A stretch of DNA of 64,000 bases, taken from a bacterium (lineage in GTDB: Bacteria > Zhuqueibacterota > Zhuqueibacteria > Residuimicrobiales > Residuimicrobiaceae). Numbering within the stretch: the stretch's first letter is position 1; the number at the start of each line of letters is the position of its first letter. Made by a program: the position numbers and the translations under genes. The stretch covers positions 49,443-113,442 of the forward strand of contig JAKQNR010000050.1 in the NCBI GenBank assembly GCA_029565685.1, read 5' to 3'. Of this stretch, positions 9,110-18,215 are shown one piece after another. The notes beneath the pieces are model-generated. The model was given only the letters and a program-made list of their open reading frames with translations. It was not told where the DNA came from and ran no database searches.

Positions 9110-10771
9110 ATGCGGTTTCCACTGTTCTGGCGCACTGCCGGCGCTGTACGTTTTGACCCGCGCGATTCCGATGGAGGCTTTTTGGCGGTTAAGCAAAACA
9201 TCGAGCATTACTTCAACCCCATCCTTTTTGCCGACTATTCTGACCCGGATGTCATTCGGGTCGGCGACGATTTCTACCTGGTCTCCTCCAGTTTCAACCA
9301 TGTGCCCGGTCTGCCGGTGCTGCATTCTTGCGACCTGATCCACTGGCAGATCATCGGTCATGCGCTGCAGCGCCTGCCGTCGCCGCGCTATGATTTAGCG
9401 CAACCCGGCAACGGCGTTTGGGCGCCCAGCCTGCGCTTTTATCAGAACCAATTCTGGATCTATTACGGCGATCCGGATCTTGGCGTTTTTATGGTCAAGA
9501 GTGAAAATCCGGCCGGACTCTGGGAAACGCCCAGGCTGATACAAAAAGCCAAGGGCTGGATCGATCCCTGTCCTCTATGGGATGACGACGGTCGGGCCTA
9601 TCTTGTGCATGCATGGGCTAAAAGCCGAGCCGGTTTCAACAGCCTGCTGACCGTTCATCGGATGAGTCTGAATGGGGAAAAAGTGCTGGATGCAGGCGTC
9701 ACCGTATTCGACGGGCATAAGAATCATCCGATCATCGAAGGGCCAAAATTTTACCGGCGCGACGGTTGGTATTATCTTTTCGCCCCGGCCGGAGGCGTTC
9801 AGACTGGCTGGCAAACCGTATTGCGCTCGCGCTCGGTGTATGGGCCTTATGAAGACAGAATCGTGCTGAAACAGGGAAACACGGCTGTCAATGGTCCGCA
9901 TCAGGGCGGTTGGGTGGAACTGGCCAACGGCGATTCCTGGTTTGTCCATTTTCAGGACCGCGGCCCCTATGGTCGCATCCTCCATCTGCAGCCCCTGCGT
10001 TGGGAAGATGGGTGGCCGCTCATCGGCGCTGACCAGGACGGCGACGGCATCGGGGAGCCGGTGCAGACCTTCGCCCTGCCCAGGACGAACAAGACATCGC
10101 CGGAGTTTCACATTCCCGCCTCTGATGAATTCACCTCGAACCAGCTGGGTTTGCAGTGGCAGTGGCAGGCCAATCCGGATGCCGCCTGGCATGATCTCTC
10201 CGTCCGGCCGGGATTTCTCCGCCTGTTCGCGGTTCCGTCCCCAATCCGTTCGGCCAATCTGTGGCTGCTGCCAAACATCCTGGCACAAAAATTTCCCGCA
10301 GAGCGGTTTGCAGTCAAGGTTTGTTTATCTTTTCACTCCTCCACGCCTGGCGAACGCGCCGGGATGATCGTTCTGGGTTGTGATTATGCCTGTCTGAGTC
10401 TTCACAAGCGTCAAGAATGCGTGATGCTGGAATTGGCTTTCTGCCTGAATGCAGATCAGGGCGGCGCAGAAACCATCGTGGCCGCTGTTCCGCTCACACA
10501 GACCGAGGTTTTTCTTCGCGCGCAGGTCCATACCGGCGGCCGTTGCACCTTTGCCTATAGTCTGGACGATCTTTTATATCTGCCGATTGCCGGCGCATTC
10601 ACGGCTGCGCAGGGCAAATGGGTCGGCGCCAAGATCGGACTTTATGCGCTGGCTGCAAACGCGAGCTCTTCCGTCGGCCCGTCTCCGGTGCTTTCCTGCA
10701 CGCCGGACGCGTCAGCCGGCTGGGCTGATTTTGATTTTATCCGTTTTGACTGCAATCCACAATCAGAGTAA
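9110..10771 (+). CDS. Glycoside hydrolase family 43 (beta-xylosidase / arabinofuranosidase-like)
   Basis: Five-bladed beta-propeller glycosidase. The three catalytic acidic residues are in recognisable places: the base Asp in 'SDPDVIRVGDDFYLVSSSF', the pKa-tuning Asp in 'WIDPCPLWDDDG', and the acid Glu in 'IIEGPKFYRRDGWYY'. About residues 25-330 form the propeller, and 340-550 resemble the beta-sandwich domain C-terminal to GH43 xylosidases. No signal peptide is visible, so it is likely cytoplasmic or poorly started, acting on xylo- or arabino-oligosaccharides. The true start may be TTG at 9182, which has GGAGG 4 nt upstream and removes an unusual 24-residue leader. It stands alone, not in a PUL-like cluster. 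Confidence 0.88.
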   Translation: MRFPLFWRTAGAVRFDPRDSDGGFLAVKQNIEHYFNPILFADYSDPDVIRVGDDFYLVSSSFNHVPGLPVLHSCDLIHWQIIGHALQRLPSPRYDLAQPGNGVWAPSLRFYQNQFWIYYGDPDLGVFMVKSENPAGLWETPRLIQKAKGWIDPCPLWDDDGRAYLVHAWAKSRAGFNSLLTVHRMSLNGEKVLDAGVTVFDGHKNHPIIEGPKFYRRDGWYYLFAPAGGVQTGWQTVLRSRSVYGPYEDRIVLKQGNTAVNGPHQGGWVELANGDSWFVHFQDRGPYGRILHLQPLRWEDGWPLIGADQDGDGIGEPVQTFALPRTNKTSPEFHIPASDEFTSNQLGLQWQWQANPDAAWHDLSVRPGFLRLFAVPSPIRSANLWLLPNILAQKFPAERFAVKVCLSFHSSTPGERAGMIVLGCDYACLSLHKRQECVMLELAFCLNADQGGAETIVAAVPLTQTEVFLRAQVHTGGRCTFAYSLDDLLYLPIAGAFTAAQGKWVGAKIGLYALAANASSSVGPSPVLSCTPDASAGWADFDFIRFDCNPQSE

Positions 10772-11024
10772 GGTTCATCCAACGCGGCTGCCGGCTGCAT
10801 GACTTGGCCCGGACCGCGGCGACCGCGCTGCAGGCAAAGCGGTCTGGCATGGCGACAGCCGGGGCGTGGGGCGGCATGTTCGATTCCGCTAAAGCGTCCG
10901 CCCCCCATTCAGCCTTTCGGGGAAGATAAAAAAGCTTTGCAGATTAAAGTTATTTTTGTCAATTTTAACCGGGCTGCTATTCGATTCCAGGCTATGGAAT
11001 GTTGGTTTTATGAGGGAAATGCTG

Positions 11025-11401
11025 ATGAGAGGGAAAACAGTGATTTCAGCGGTCATCGTGCCGGTGTTCCTGGCAGGCAGTTCCATGAATGGAGCGAGGA
11101 GATCAAACAATACAACAGTGAAAGCCTGAAGAAAGCCAGCCAGCGCAAATATGACCAGGCCAAGGCCAAGTATGCAGAGTTGATGAAAGCGTTGAAAAAG
11201 GCCGAGTCCAAACTGGAACCCGCTCTGATGCCCTTGCGCGATCAAGGGCTTTTTATCAAATATAACCTTAACGCCAAAGCCGTCGCCGGGCTGAGCGACG
11301 AATAGATCAGCGTGCAGACCAACGTCGACAATCTGGTTCATGATATGGAAGCCGCCATCGCGGAGGCGGACAAGTTCATCGCCGCGTTGCAGGAAGAGTA
11401 G
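11025..11401 (+). pseudogene. DUF2959-family lipoprotein, broken (internal deletion, frameshift, amber stop)
   Basis: The ATG at 11025, with GAGGG upstream, opens a typical signal sequence ('MRGKTVISAVIVPVFLAG'), but that frame stops about 90 nt later. In another frame, from about 11088, the sequence reads 'EWSEEIKQYNSESLKKASQ', then 'KLEPALMPLRDQGLFIKYN' and 'LNAKAVAGLSDE', which is the C-terminal half of DUF2959 proteins. A TAG at 11303-11305 interrupts it, and the rest ('NLVHDMEAAIAEADKFI') continues in the same frame to a TAG at 11399. So the central ~90 residues are missing, the frame is shifted and there is a nonsense codon. The intact family is secreted and of unknown function. Confidence 0.75.
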
Positions 11402-11416
11402 CAAAGGAGTGTGTGG

Positions 11417-11875
11417 TTGAAACAAGGTAAAAAGCATTTCTTTTTCATCTGTTTGCTTGTACGGACGGCTTTACTGCATCCGCCCGATGGATGCTGCACC
11501 ACCCCGGCGGGCGTGGGCCTTATGGTGGGAGATCCCACCGGGATCACCGCCAAATTCCGCTTCAATACGGTCAACGCAATGGACCTTGGCATCGGATTGG
11601 ATGATTTTTCCATCCACGCGGACTATTTGTGGCATGATTGGAACTTGTTCCCGCAATCGCCCCAAACCCGTCTGGCAGTTTATTATGGATTCGGCGTCGG
11701 CCTCAAAGACCGCAAGCATGATTCCATTCTGATGGCCCGCGCTCTGGGCGGCGTCTCCTTGTTTTTCACTTCACAACCGGTTGAACTTTTTATCGAGTTG
11801 GCGCCGCTTTTGAAACTGACCGGCGGCGGTGGATTGGACCTGGACGCCGCCATCGGTGCGCGCTACTACTTTTAA
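11417..11875 (+). CDS. Small outer-membrane beta-barrel protein
   Basis: About 152 residues. After an N-terminal hydrophobic stretch ('FFFICLLVRTALL') the sequence alternates hydrophobic and polar residues in short strands ('MDLGIGLDDFSIHADYLW', 'RLAVYYGFGVGLKDR') and ends 'AAIGARYYF', an aromatic C-terminus typical of outer-membrane barrels. I do not recognise a named family beyond a generic porin-like fold. AAAGGAG at 11403-11409 favours the TTG at 11417; a GTG at 11411 in the same frame is too close to the ribosome-binding site. The gene lies directly behind the broken DUF2959 gene, and the two were probably once one operon. Confidence 0.65.
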   Translation: MKQGKKHFFFICLLVRTALLHPPDGCCTTPAGVGLMVGDPTGITAKFRFNTVNAMDLGIGLDDFSIHADYLWHDWNLFPQSPQTRLAVYYGFGVGLKDRKHDSILMARALGGVSLFFTSQPVELFIELAPLLKLTGGGGLDLDAAIGARYYF

Positions 11876-12066
11876 GCCAGCGCCCGCTCTGTTTGCAGCG
11901 AGGCAGCGCTGCTTCGCTTTCGACGATTTGGTGCGATACAAGCGGTGACAGCTCATCAGACCAACAAAGAACCGCGCCGGCCGGGGAACACGCCGCTATC
12001 GGCAGAACCCTTCTCAGACCGCTGCAGCCGGCACTTGAAGCGAACCAGGTAATTCGTGAGGATCGA

Positions 12067-13593
12067 ATGAAAAAGCGACATCTTCTGTTCCTTATCTCCC
12101 TGTTGCCACTGGGCCCAGCCCTGCCGCAAATTCACTCCGAGTCGCCGCACACTCCTTCCGGCCGCGTCCAAATTCCTCACCGTGTGCTGCCGATCATTGA
12201 AAAGATCTATCGAGATCATGCTCAAGCGCACCATCTTCCAGGTTTGGTTTTCGGTGTGGTGCTCGACAGCGCACTGGTGTGCTCCGGCGGCATCGGCTAT
12301 GCGGATCTATCGCTCAAAACGCCGGCCACTCCTCAATCGCTTTTTCGCATCGCTTCCATGACCAAAAGCATCACGGCCATGGCCATCCTGCTGTTGCGCG
12401 ATCAGGGAAGGCTGTCACTGGATGATCCGGCTGAATGGTATATCCCGGAAATGAAAAACCTGGAGTATCCGGCGCCGGATGCGCCCAGGATCACGATTCG
12501 CCATTTGTTGACCCATACCGCCGGTTTTCCTGAAGACAATCCCTGGGGAGACCGGCAACTGGCTGTCTCTGATCAGCAGCTGCTGGACATGGTGAAAAAC
12601 GGCATTTCTTTTTCCAATGCTCCCGGCGTGGCCTATGAATACAGCAATCTGGGATTCGCGTTGCTCGGCCGCATTATAGCCGTTGTGTCGGGAAAATCCT
12701 ATCAGGAATTCGTACAGACGCAGATTCTCCAACCTCTGGCGATGAATCATTCCATCTGGGAGTACTCCCAGGCCCCCAGAGATCTGCTGGCCTGGGGTTA
12801 TAGCTGGGAAGGGGGACGGTGGATACCCATATCGCTGTTGCCGGACGGCGCCTATGCCGCTATGGGAGGATTGATCACCTCCATGGACGATTTCAGCAAG
12901 TATATGATCTATCATCTCAGCGCCTGGCCGCCGGGCGCCAATCAGCGGAACTCGCCGGTATCAGCCGCTTCTTTGCGAGAGATGCAACGGCCTTGGGTCT
13001 TTAACAATCTCAATGCCTCTTTTCGCTATCCCAACGGCCGCTTGAGCCCTCTGGCCTCTTGTTATGGATATGGTCTGCGTTGGATAAAGGACGGTGAAGG
13101 CAGAATATCCCTGAATCACGGCGGCGGTCTGCCTGGCTTTGGCAGCCAGTGGCGGATATTGCCGGAATATGGAATCGGAGTGGCGGCTTTCAGCAACCGG
13201 ACCTATGCGGATCTGGGGGCTGCGAACGATGCGGTTCTGGACACCTGCATCGCTCTTTTGGGCCTGTCCAAGCGGCCGACGCCGGTGACCGCCATTCTGC
13301 AGCAGAGGCGGGACGAATTGACAGCCCTGTTGCCGGATTGGCAAGTGACCGATCCGAATCTGTTCGGCGACAATTTTTTTCTTGATCAATCCATCGACTC
13401 GTTGAGACGGACCTTCCAAAGCTTGTATGCGGAGCTCGGCCCCGTCGTCGGCATCCGCGAGATGGTGGCGCTCAACCGATTGCGCGGCAGCTTTATCGTG
13501 GACGGGCAAAAGGCGGATCTGGAACTCTTCTTCACCCTCACGCCGCAGAATCCGCCGCGGATTCAACAGCTGAAATGGAAAATCATCCGCTGA
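12067..13593 (+). CDS. Serine hydrolase, beta-lactamase class C / esterase fold
   Basis: A 508-residue secreted member of the class C beta-lactamase superfamily, which includes D-Ala-D-Ala peptidases and esterases. The signal peptide is 'MKKRHLLFLISLLPLGPALP'. Catalytic motifs are the Ser-x-x-Lys in 'IASMTKSITAMAILLL', the Tyr-Ser-Asn in 'AYEYSNLGFALLG' and the His-Gly-Gly in 'SLNHGGGLPGFGSQW'. A C-terminal domain of about 100 residues with no clear identity follows the catalytic region. A longer frame extends to 11893, but the ATG at 12067, with GAGG 6-9 nt upstream, starts the signal peptide. It is followed 12 nt later by a secreted DmpA-type peptidase, which suggests a shared role in peptide or cell-wall turnover. 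Confidence 0.9.
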   Translation: MKKRHLLFLISLLPLGPALPQIHSESPHTPSGRVQIPHRVLPIIEKIYRDHAQAHHLPGLVFGVVLDSALVCSGGIGYADLSLKTPATPQSLFRIASMTKSITAMAILLLRDQGRLSLDDPAEWYIPEMKNLEYPAPDAPRITIRHLLTHTAGFPEDNPWGDRQLAVSDQQLLDMVKNGISFSNAPGVAYEYSNLGFALLGRIIAVVSGKSYQEFVQTQILQPLAMNHSIWEYSQAPRDLLAWGYSWEGGRWIPISLLPDGAYAAMGGLITSMDDFSKYMIYHLSAWPPGANQRNSPVSAASLREMQRPWVFNNLNASFRYPNGRLSPLASCYGYGLRWIKDGEGRISLNHGGGLPGFGSQWRILPEYGIGVAAFSNRTYADLGAANDAVLDTCIALLGLSKRPTPVTAILQQRRDELTALLPDWQVTDPNLFGDNFFLDQSIDSLRRTFQSLYAELGPVVGIREMVALNRLRGSFIVDGQKADLELFFTLTPQNPPRIQQLKWKIIR

Positions 13594-13605
13594 AAGGCTG
13601 GCGCC

Positions 13606-14790
13606 ATGTCTCTATCTGCCAAAAAGCTGTTTGTTTTCTTCTTTGGAACCTTGTTTCTCTCCGCACAGGCCGCGGAGCAGCGTCCGCGCGCCCGGGAGAT
13701 GGGCATTATCGTCGGAGTTTTGCCGCCCGGGCCGCTGAACGCCATCACCGATGTGGCCGGCGTAGCCGTGGGCCACGCAACGCTGATCCGCGGTGAGGAC
13801 GTGCGTACCGGCGTGACCGCTATTCTGCCCCATGACGGCAATCTGTTTGCAGAAAAAGTGCCTGCCGCTGTCTATATCGGCAATGGGTACGGCAAATTGA
13901 TGGGATCGACCCAAGTGAACGAATTGGGCGAACTCGAAACCCCGATTCTGCTGACCAGCACGCTCAACGTGGCGCGCGTGGCCGATGCGCTGCTGGATTA
14001 TATGCTGGCGCTTCCGGGAAATGAAAAGGTGTTTTCCATCAATCCGGTGGTGGCTGAAACCAATGATGGATTCCTTAACAACGGCCGGGCGCGTCCGATT
14101 GCAGCCGGCGAGGTTTTTGCAGCGCTCCGCTCCGCCTCCGGGGGAGCGGTAGCCGAAGGATCGGTCGGCGCCGGCGCCGGCACTATGGCGTTTGGGTTCA
14201 AAGGCGGCATCGGCACAGCGTCCCGGTGCATACCTTCGAGCTTGGGCGGTTATACGGTGGGCGTTCTGGTGCAATCCAATTTCGGCGGCCTGCTGACCAT
14301 CAACGGTGCACCGGTCGGCCGGGAGTTGAACCGCTATTATCTCAAGGATCACCTGGACTCGCTGCAACGCGGGGAAGAGAAGGATTCAAGCCGCCCCGAT
14401 GGCTCGATCATCATCGTCGTGGCCACGGATGCCCCGTTGGAGCACCGCAATCTGCAGAGACTGGCGGCCCGCGCCATGCTTGGACTCGGCCGCACCGGTT
14501 CCAGCGCCGGAAACGGCAGCGGAGATTATGTCATCGCCTTCAGCACCGCACGGTCCAACCGCATCCACAACGTTGGATTGACGCGCAACACCGTGGCGTT
14601 GAACAACTCTGCCCTGTCGCCTTTGTTTCAGGCGGTCATCGAGGCCACTGAAGAAGCGGTGTACAATTCTCTGCTGGCCGCCACCACCGTAGCCGGCCGG
14701 AACGGGCATCGGGCAGAGGCGCTGCCCATCGATCGCACTAGACAAATTTTAGCCAAATACAATGCCCTGCACACCCATCACCCCCATTGA
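13606..14790 (+). CDS. P1/S58 family aminopeptidase (DmpA-like), secreted
   Basis: Self-processing N-terminal nucleophile hydrolase of 394 residues. In DmpA the precursor cleaves between a Gly and a Ser, and the freed Ser becomes the nucleophile. The matching site here is 'PDGSIIIVVATDAPL', giving Gly266-Ser267. The preceding 'GAGTMAFGFKGGIGTASR' and the N-terminal 'ITDVAGVAVGHATLIRGED' are family hallmarks, and the late 'SSAGNGSGDYVIAFSTA' belongs to the small chain. The signal peptide ends near 'SAQAAEQ'. The enzymes release D- or L-amino acids or beta-amino acids from peptides. It follows the serine hydrolase gene by 12 nt. Confidence 0.92.
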   Translation: MSLSAKKLFVFFFGTLFLSAQAAEQRPRAREMGIIVGVLPPGPLNAITDVAGVAVGHATLIRGEDVRTGVTAILPHDGNLFAEKVPAAVYIGNGYGKLMGSTQVNELGELETPILLTSTLNVARVADALLDYMLALPGNEKVFSINPVVAETNDGFLNNGRARPIAAGEVFAALRSASGGAVAEGSVGAGAGTMAFGFKGGIGTASRCIPSSLGGYTVGVLVQSNFGGLLTINGAPVGRELNRYYLKDHLDSLQRGEEKDSSRPDGSIIIVVATDAPLEHRNLQRLAARAMLGLGRTGSSAGNGSGDYVIAFSTARSNRIHNVGLTRNTVALNNSALSPLFQAVIEATEEAVYNSLLAATTVAGRNGHRAEALPIDRTRQILAKYNALHTHHPH

Positions 14791-14797
14791 GTCGAAA

Positions 14798-15307
14798 ATG
14801 GCCGACCTTGCGGAGTTCATCAGCATTCGGAACGCCGTGGCCGCGGATGCGGCTCAAATCGCTGCGATCTACAATTATTATATTTCGAACACCATCATCA
14901 CGTTCGAGGTGAACGAGATCACAGCGGCCACGATCATTGATCGTCTGCACCACGTGCTGGCCGACGGCTTTCCCTGGATCGTGTTGGAAAATGGAAAGAC
15001 CCTGGTCGGTTACGCCTATGCAACGAAATTCCGTGATCGGGAGGCTTACCGGTACACAGCGGAGAGCACGGTGTACCTCGATCCCGAACAGACCGGCCGT
15101 GGCTACGGCGCCAGGTTGTATCGGGAATTGCTCGACCGATTGAAACGCATGGGCATCCATGTCGTTATCGGCGTCGTCAGCCTGCCCAATCCAGCCAGCG
15201 TCCGGCTGCATGAATCGTTCGGCTTTAAACAAACGGCGCACCTGCAGCAGGTAGGCTTCAAGTTCGGTCAATGGATCGATGTCGGCGATTGGCAGTTGAT
15301 CCTGTGA
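14798..15307 (+). CDS. GNAT acetyltransferase, phosphinothricin acetyltransferase-like
   Basis: About 169 residues with the order of motifs found in the Pat/Bar/YwnH group: 'RNAVAADAAQIAAIYNYYI' at the start, 'GRGYGARLYRELL' as the acetyl-CoA pyrophosphate loop, and 'NPASVRLHESFGF' near the end. The family acetylates amino-acid-like substrates such as phosphinothricin or methionine derivatives, with acetyl-CoA as donor; the real substrate here is unknown. The frame opens at ATG 14762, inside the peptidase gene, but the ATG at 14798 lies 7 nt after that gene's stop and gives the usual N-terminus, so I prefer it. Neither start has a strong ribosome-binding site. Confidence 0.85.
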   Translation: MADLAEFISIRNAVAADAAQIAAIYNYYISNTIITFEVNEITAATIIDRLHHVLADGFPWIVLENGKTLVGYAYATKFRDREAYRYTAESTVYLDPEQTGRGYGARLYRELLDRLKRMGIHVVIGVVSLPNPASVRLHESFGFKQTAHLQQVGFKFGQWIDVGDWQLIL

Positions 15308-15421
15308 ACGGTAGGCAGGGGGTGTGCGGGAATGCCGCGGCCGCGCCCCGGCATTTGATCAAACAGCGCGTTTTTCTGCACAGCAGCGGAAGAGCGGGGG
15401 AAGGAGCAGCTGGGGAGGGCA

Positions 15422-16306
15422 TCAGCCGAAAACCCGCAACGCTGCCGGCAGTACAGAGACGGTGATGGGCGTGGCGCCGATGATCTCGCCATCCGGCGTG
15501 AGCGCTTTCACCGCAGCAGGCCGAAAACTTGCTTTTTGCGCGACGAAATGCTCCACCTCCGGCATGCGCAGATGGGCGCCGGTGAATATTTTCGGCAAAG
15601 CGGACAACAACCGGCGCCGGCTCACCTGATTCAAGATCACCACATCGAGAAGGCCGTCGTCAATTTTCGCCTCAGGCGCCATGAGCATGTCTCCACCGGT
15701 TTTGCGCGAATTGCAGATCTCGACAAAGATATTGTTCCGCTGATAAGCGATACTGTCGATTTCAAAATCCAGAAAATAGGACTGCAGGCGTCTGGTGATC
15801 AGGAACACGCCGATGACATAGTTGAGCGCACCCCATTTGCGATAACTGTACGCCTTTTTCGCCACGTCCGCGACAAAACCAAAACCGAGGATATTGATAA
15901 ACACGAAGGTCTGATCGTCGCAGACGCAGTGCCCCAGATCCACCGGCCGTAATCGGGCATCGACGATTTTTTTTACAGCGTCGGCATGGGTTTTGATCTC
16001 CAGGTCCCTGCAGAAAGAGTTGCCCGTACCCGCAGGCAATACGCCCAGAGGCATCGGCAGCTCGGGATTGCCCTGCCACATGCCGTTGATAACCTCGAAC
16101 AGCGTGCCGTCGCCGCCCAGGGCGATGATGCCGTCCCAGTCTCTGTTCACCTCGCGCTTTGCCAATTCGATCAAATGGCCGGGGTATTCGGAATACCGGT
16201 TCTGCACCGAAAGGCCGTTCTGTTCAAATAGAGCCAGCGATTTTTCCGCGACCGTTTTGCCTTGGCGGCGGCCGGCCATGGGATTCGTGAGCATCAATAG
16301 TTTCAA
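15422..16306 (-). CDS. Diacylglycerol kinase / YegS-like lipid kinase
   Basis: A 294-residue lipid kinase of the DAGK catalytic family. The nucleotide-binding signature 'IIALGGDGTLFEVINGM' is followed by 'PLGVLPAGTGNSFCRDLEI', both diagnostic. The opening 'KLLMLTNPMAGRRQGKTV' matches the conserved NPxxG start. The C-terminal half contains 'APEAKIDDGLLDVVILNQ', also standard. Such enzymes phosphorylate diacylglycerol or a sphingoid lipid using ATP at the membrane. It is convergent with the GNAT gene across about 110 nt. No operon partner is evident; the next - strand gene is 155 nt upstream. Confidence 0.92.
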   Translation of the reverse strand: MKLLMLTNPMAGRRQGKTVAEKSLALFEQNGLSVQNRYSEYPGHLIELAKREVNRDWDGIIALGGDGTLFEVINGMWQGNPELPMPLGVLPAGTGNSFCRDLEIKTHADAVKKIVDARLRPVDLGHCVCDDQTFVFINILGFGFVADVAKKAYSYRKWGALNYVIGVFLITRRLQSYFLDFEIDSIAYQRNNIFVEICNSRKTGGDMLMAPEAKIDDGLLDVVILNQVSRRRLLSALPKIFTGAHLRMPEVEHFVAQKASFRPAAVKALTPDGEIIGATPITVSVLPAALRVFG

Positions 16307-16460
16307 AATGTACCGCCTCTTTGGTTAACCGGCGCCCGGCGGAAGCCGCGACGAACGAGGCGCCATGTTCCTGGATCAGGGGGCAGCGTGTGCCCTTTTT
16401 CCGTTGTGACGCGGGAGCACGGAAGACCATCGAGTGAAGTGCTGGAACGCAGCGTTCTGA

Positions 16461-17153
16461 TCACAGCATATGGTCCAGCAGCCATCGCATCACCGGATAC
16501 ATATTTTTATAATGCCGAAAGCAGTATTCGATCAGCTCTGTTGAATGGATTTCCGCAGGGATCGGTGTGGCATAGACCGTGTACAGCGTATTGTAACGGA
16601 GAAAATCGCGCGGATCCTGCTCTGCACTGTAGCCCTTGGGAATGCGTTTGTAATGCAGGTCGCCGAGCTGGTAGAGCGCATGGGCCTCCACCCTTTTCAC
16701 GGCGCGCAGCAGCTCGCGCCCGCTTTGCGGATGGGCTACCGCCTGACGGTATTTTTCCAACTGGAGCCCGTTAAAAGCATACATGCCGCCATACAAACCC
16801 AGTTTTTCCGCATCGAGATGAAAATAAAAACCCGGCTGATTGTCTTTGCGCGCCGACCCATGCCAAAAAAAGATGCCCAAATTGGTCTTGTAAGGCGTTT
16901 TGTCCTTGCTGAAACGCACATCGCGGTGAATGCGGAAGATAGAGCCGGAACCATTGCCGCGCGGATCGGCGATGACGTTCGGCGAAATGTTCCGCAATCG
17001 TTCCCCCATGGCCAGCACAAAGGCCTGCGCCGGCTGGATCACATCGCGCTGATAGCGTTCCCGGTTTTCTATGAACCAGGCGCGATGGTTGTTTTGCGTC
17101 AGCTCTTTAAAGAACGCAATCGTATCCTGCGTGAACCCGTTGAACGGCGTCAT
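16461..17153 (-). CDS. DUF2461 family protein
   Basis: A 230-residue protein of the DUF2461 / TIGR02453 family, function unknown. The family hallmarks are 'FFKELTQNNHRAWFIENRE', 'IFRIHRDVRFSKDKTPYKT', and 'GFYFHLDAEKLGLYGGMY'. The protein is soluble and has no signal peptide. Its ATG overlaps the stop of the DUF2007-like gene by 4 nt, so the two are translationally coupled. Nothing in the sequence reveals a substrate. Confidence 0.9.
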   Translation of the reverse strand: MTPFNGFTQDTIAFFKELTQNNHRAWFIENRERYQRDVIQPAQAFVLAMGERLRNISPNVIADPRGNGSGSIFRIHRDVRFSKDKTPYKTNLGIFFWHGSARKDNQPGFYFHLDAEKLGLYGGMYAFNGLQLEKYRQAVAHPQSGRELLRAVKRVEAHALYQLGDLHYKRIPKGYSAEQDPRDFLRYNTLYTVYATPIPAEIHSTELIEYCFRHYKNMYPVMRWLLDHML

Positions 17154-17398
17154 GCTTTTTCCGCCTCATGGTCCGGATTTTCACAATCCACCTCCCTGCG
17201 GATTGATTCGATGACGGTGCGGTACTTTTCCGGGGCGTACAACGCCCCCCAGCCTTTTTGCATTTGAAAAAGACCGTCATAGGCGGAATCGTGATAAGAG
17301 CGGAGCACATGTGGTATTTCACGCTCCTGTAAAACCATGTCCCAGAAGCTCGCTTCCACCTCGTTTTTGACAATGAAAATTTTTTCAAATTCTACCAA
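17150..17398 (-). CDS. Small DUF2007-like protein
   Basis: An 82-residue protein. The pattern 'EKIFIVKNEVEASFWDMVL' followed by 'EREIPHVLRSYHDSAYDG' and a late 'APEKYRTVIESIRRE' resembles the ACT/GlnB-like fold of DUF2007, thought to be a small regulatory or signalling module. The match is by pattern only. The ATG at 17398 lies downstream of a plausible 'AAAGGAAAAAT'. Its stop overlaps the DUF2461 start by 4 nt, so the two genes form a short operon. Confidence 0.7.
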   Translation of the reverse strand: MVEFEKIFIVKNEVEASFWDMVLQEREIPHVLRSYHDSAYDGLFQMQKGWGALYAPEKYRTVIESIRREVDCENPDHEAEKA

Positions 17399-17484
17399 GA
17401 GATTTTTCCTTTATAGTCAGGTTTGGGCTGATTGAATTGAAGAGCGCTTCAGTCGGCGTCGGCGACGAAGGCCTTCCGGGACGA

Positions 17485-17952
17485 TCAGTAAAGTCGCCGG
17501 TCCGATTTTTCCAGCCAGCGCTTAAAGACCTGCAGGCAGGCCTCGCGCTCGATGGTTTCAGTCTCGATGCGCTCGCGGTTGCACCGGCCGGCGAGGATTC
17601 GATAGATCAGATCGTCGTCAAAGCCTATCTCCGCTGCATCCAGGCGGGTGCAGCCGTAATAGATTTTATCGATCCGCGCCCAGTACAGGGCGGCCAGACA
17701 CATGGGACAGGGTTCGCAGGTGGTATATATCTCGCAATCAGAAAGATCAAAATGCTGCAGCTTTTTCGCCGCCCGCCGCACCGCCAGCACTTCGGCATGA
17801 GCGGTGGGATCATGATCCCGGAGAACCTGATTATGGGCGGCGGCGATCAGGGCGCCGTTGCGCACAATGACAGCGCCAAAGGGGCCGCCGTGGTTCGATC
17901 GCACTCCCCGCTCTGCTTCCTGAATGGCCTTGGCCATGTACATATTCTTCAT
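17485..17952 (-). CDS. guaD: Guanine deaminase (cytidine-deaminase fold)
   Basis: A 155-residue zinc-dependent deaminase. The zinc and proton-shuttle motifs are 'PTAHAEVLAVRRA' (His-Ala-Glu) and 'TTCEPCPMCLAALYWAR' (Pro-Cys-x-x-Cys). The phrases 'GGPFGAVIVRNGALI' and 'AAEIGFDDDLIYR' are close to Bacillus GuaD and differ from TadA, so guanine to xanthine deamination is the likely reaction. A tRNA adenosine deaminase role is less likely. It stands alone on the - strand, with the sigma-54-like promoter of the divergent MinD-like gene 200 nt away. Confidence 0.88.
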   Translation of the reverse strand: MKNMYMAKAIQEAERGVRSNHGGPFGAVIVRNGALIAAAHNQVLRDHDPTAHAEVLAVRRAAKKLQHFDLSDCEIYTTCEPCPMCLAALYWARIDKIYYGCTRLDAAEIGFDDDLIYRILAGRCNRERIETETIEREACLQVFKRWLEKSDRRLY

Positions 17953-18162
17953 AGTGTTTCCCGTTTCTCGTTCCTCTTAAAGGTAATGAACAAAAAGCAT
18001 AGATGCCAAGAGTATTTCTCTATTTGACGGACTGATTCAGATCAAGTCAACCGGCGTTTTTTGAATTTCAAAATAGTAATCCAGAGAAAGATTGCGGTGG
18101 CAGTAAATGGCTTAACTCTAATATTTACATTTAAACTGTTTGACGGATTTTAAAGTTGATTT

Positions 18163-18178
18163 TGGTATGTTTTTTGCA
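18163..18178 (+). promoter_or_regulatory. Sigma-54-type promoter before the MinD-like gene
   Basis: TGGTATG-N4-TTGCA has the exact sigma-54 spacing (consensus TGGCACG-N4-TTGCA), with 5 of 7 matches in the -24 box and a perfect -12 box. Transcription would start near 18189, giving a short leader before the ATG at 18216. The TTCGAC-N6-GTCGAA dyads found at the two other sigma-54 sites are not present here, so a different activator would be needed. Confidence 0.6.
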
Positions 18179-18215
18179 ATTCTTATATAAGTAGAAAAAA
18201 TGACAGGATCATACT

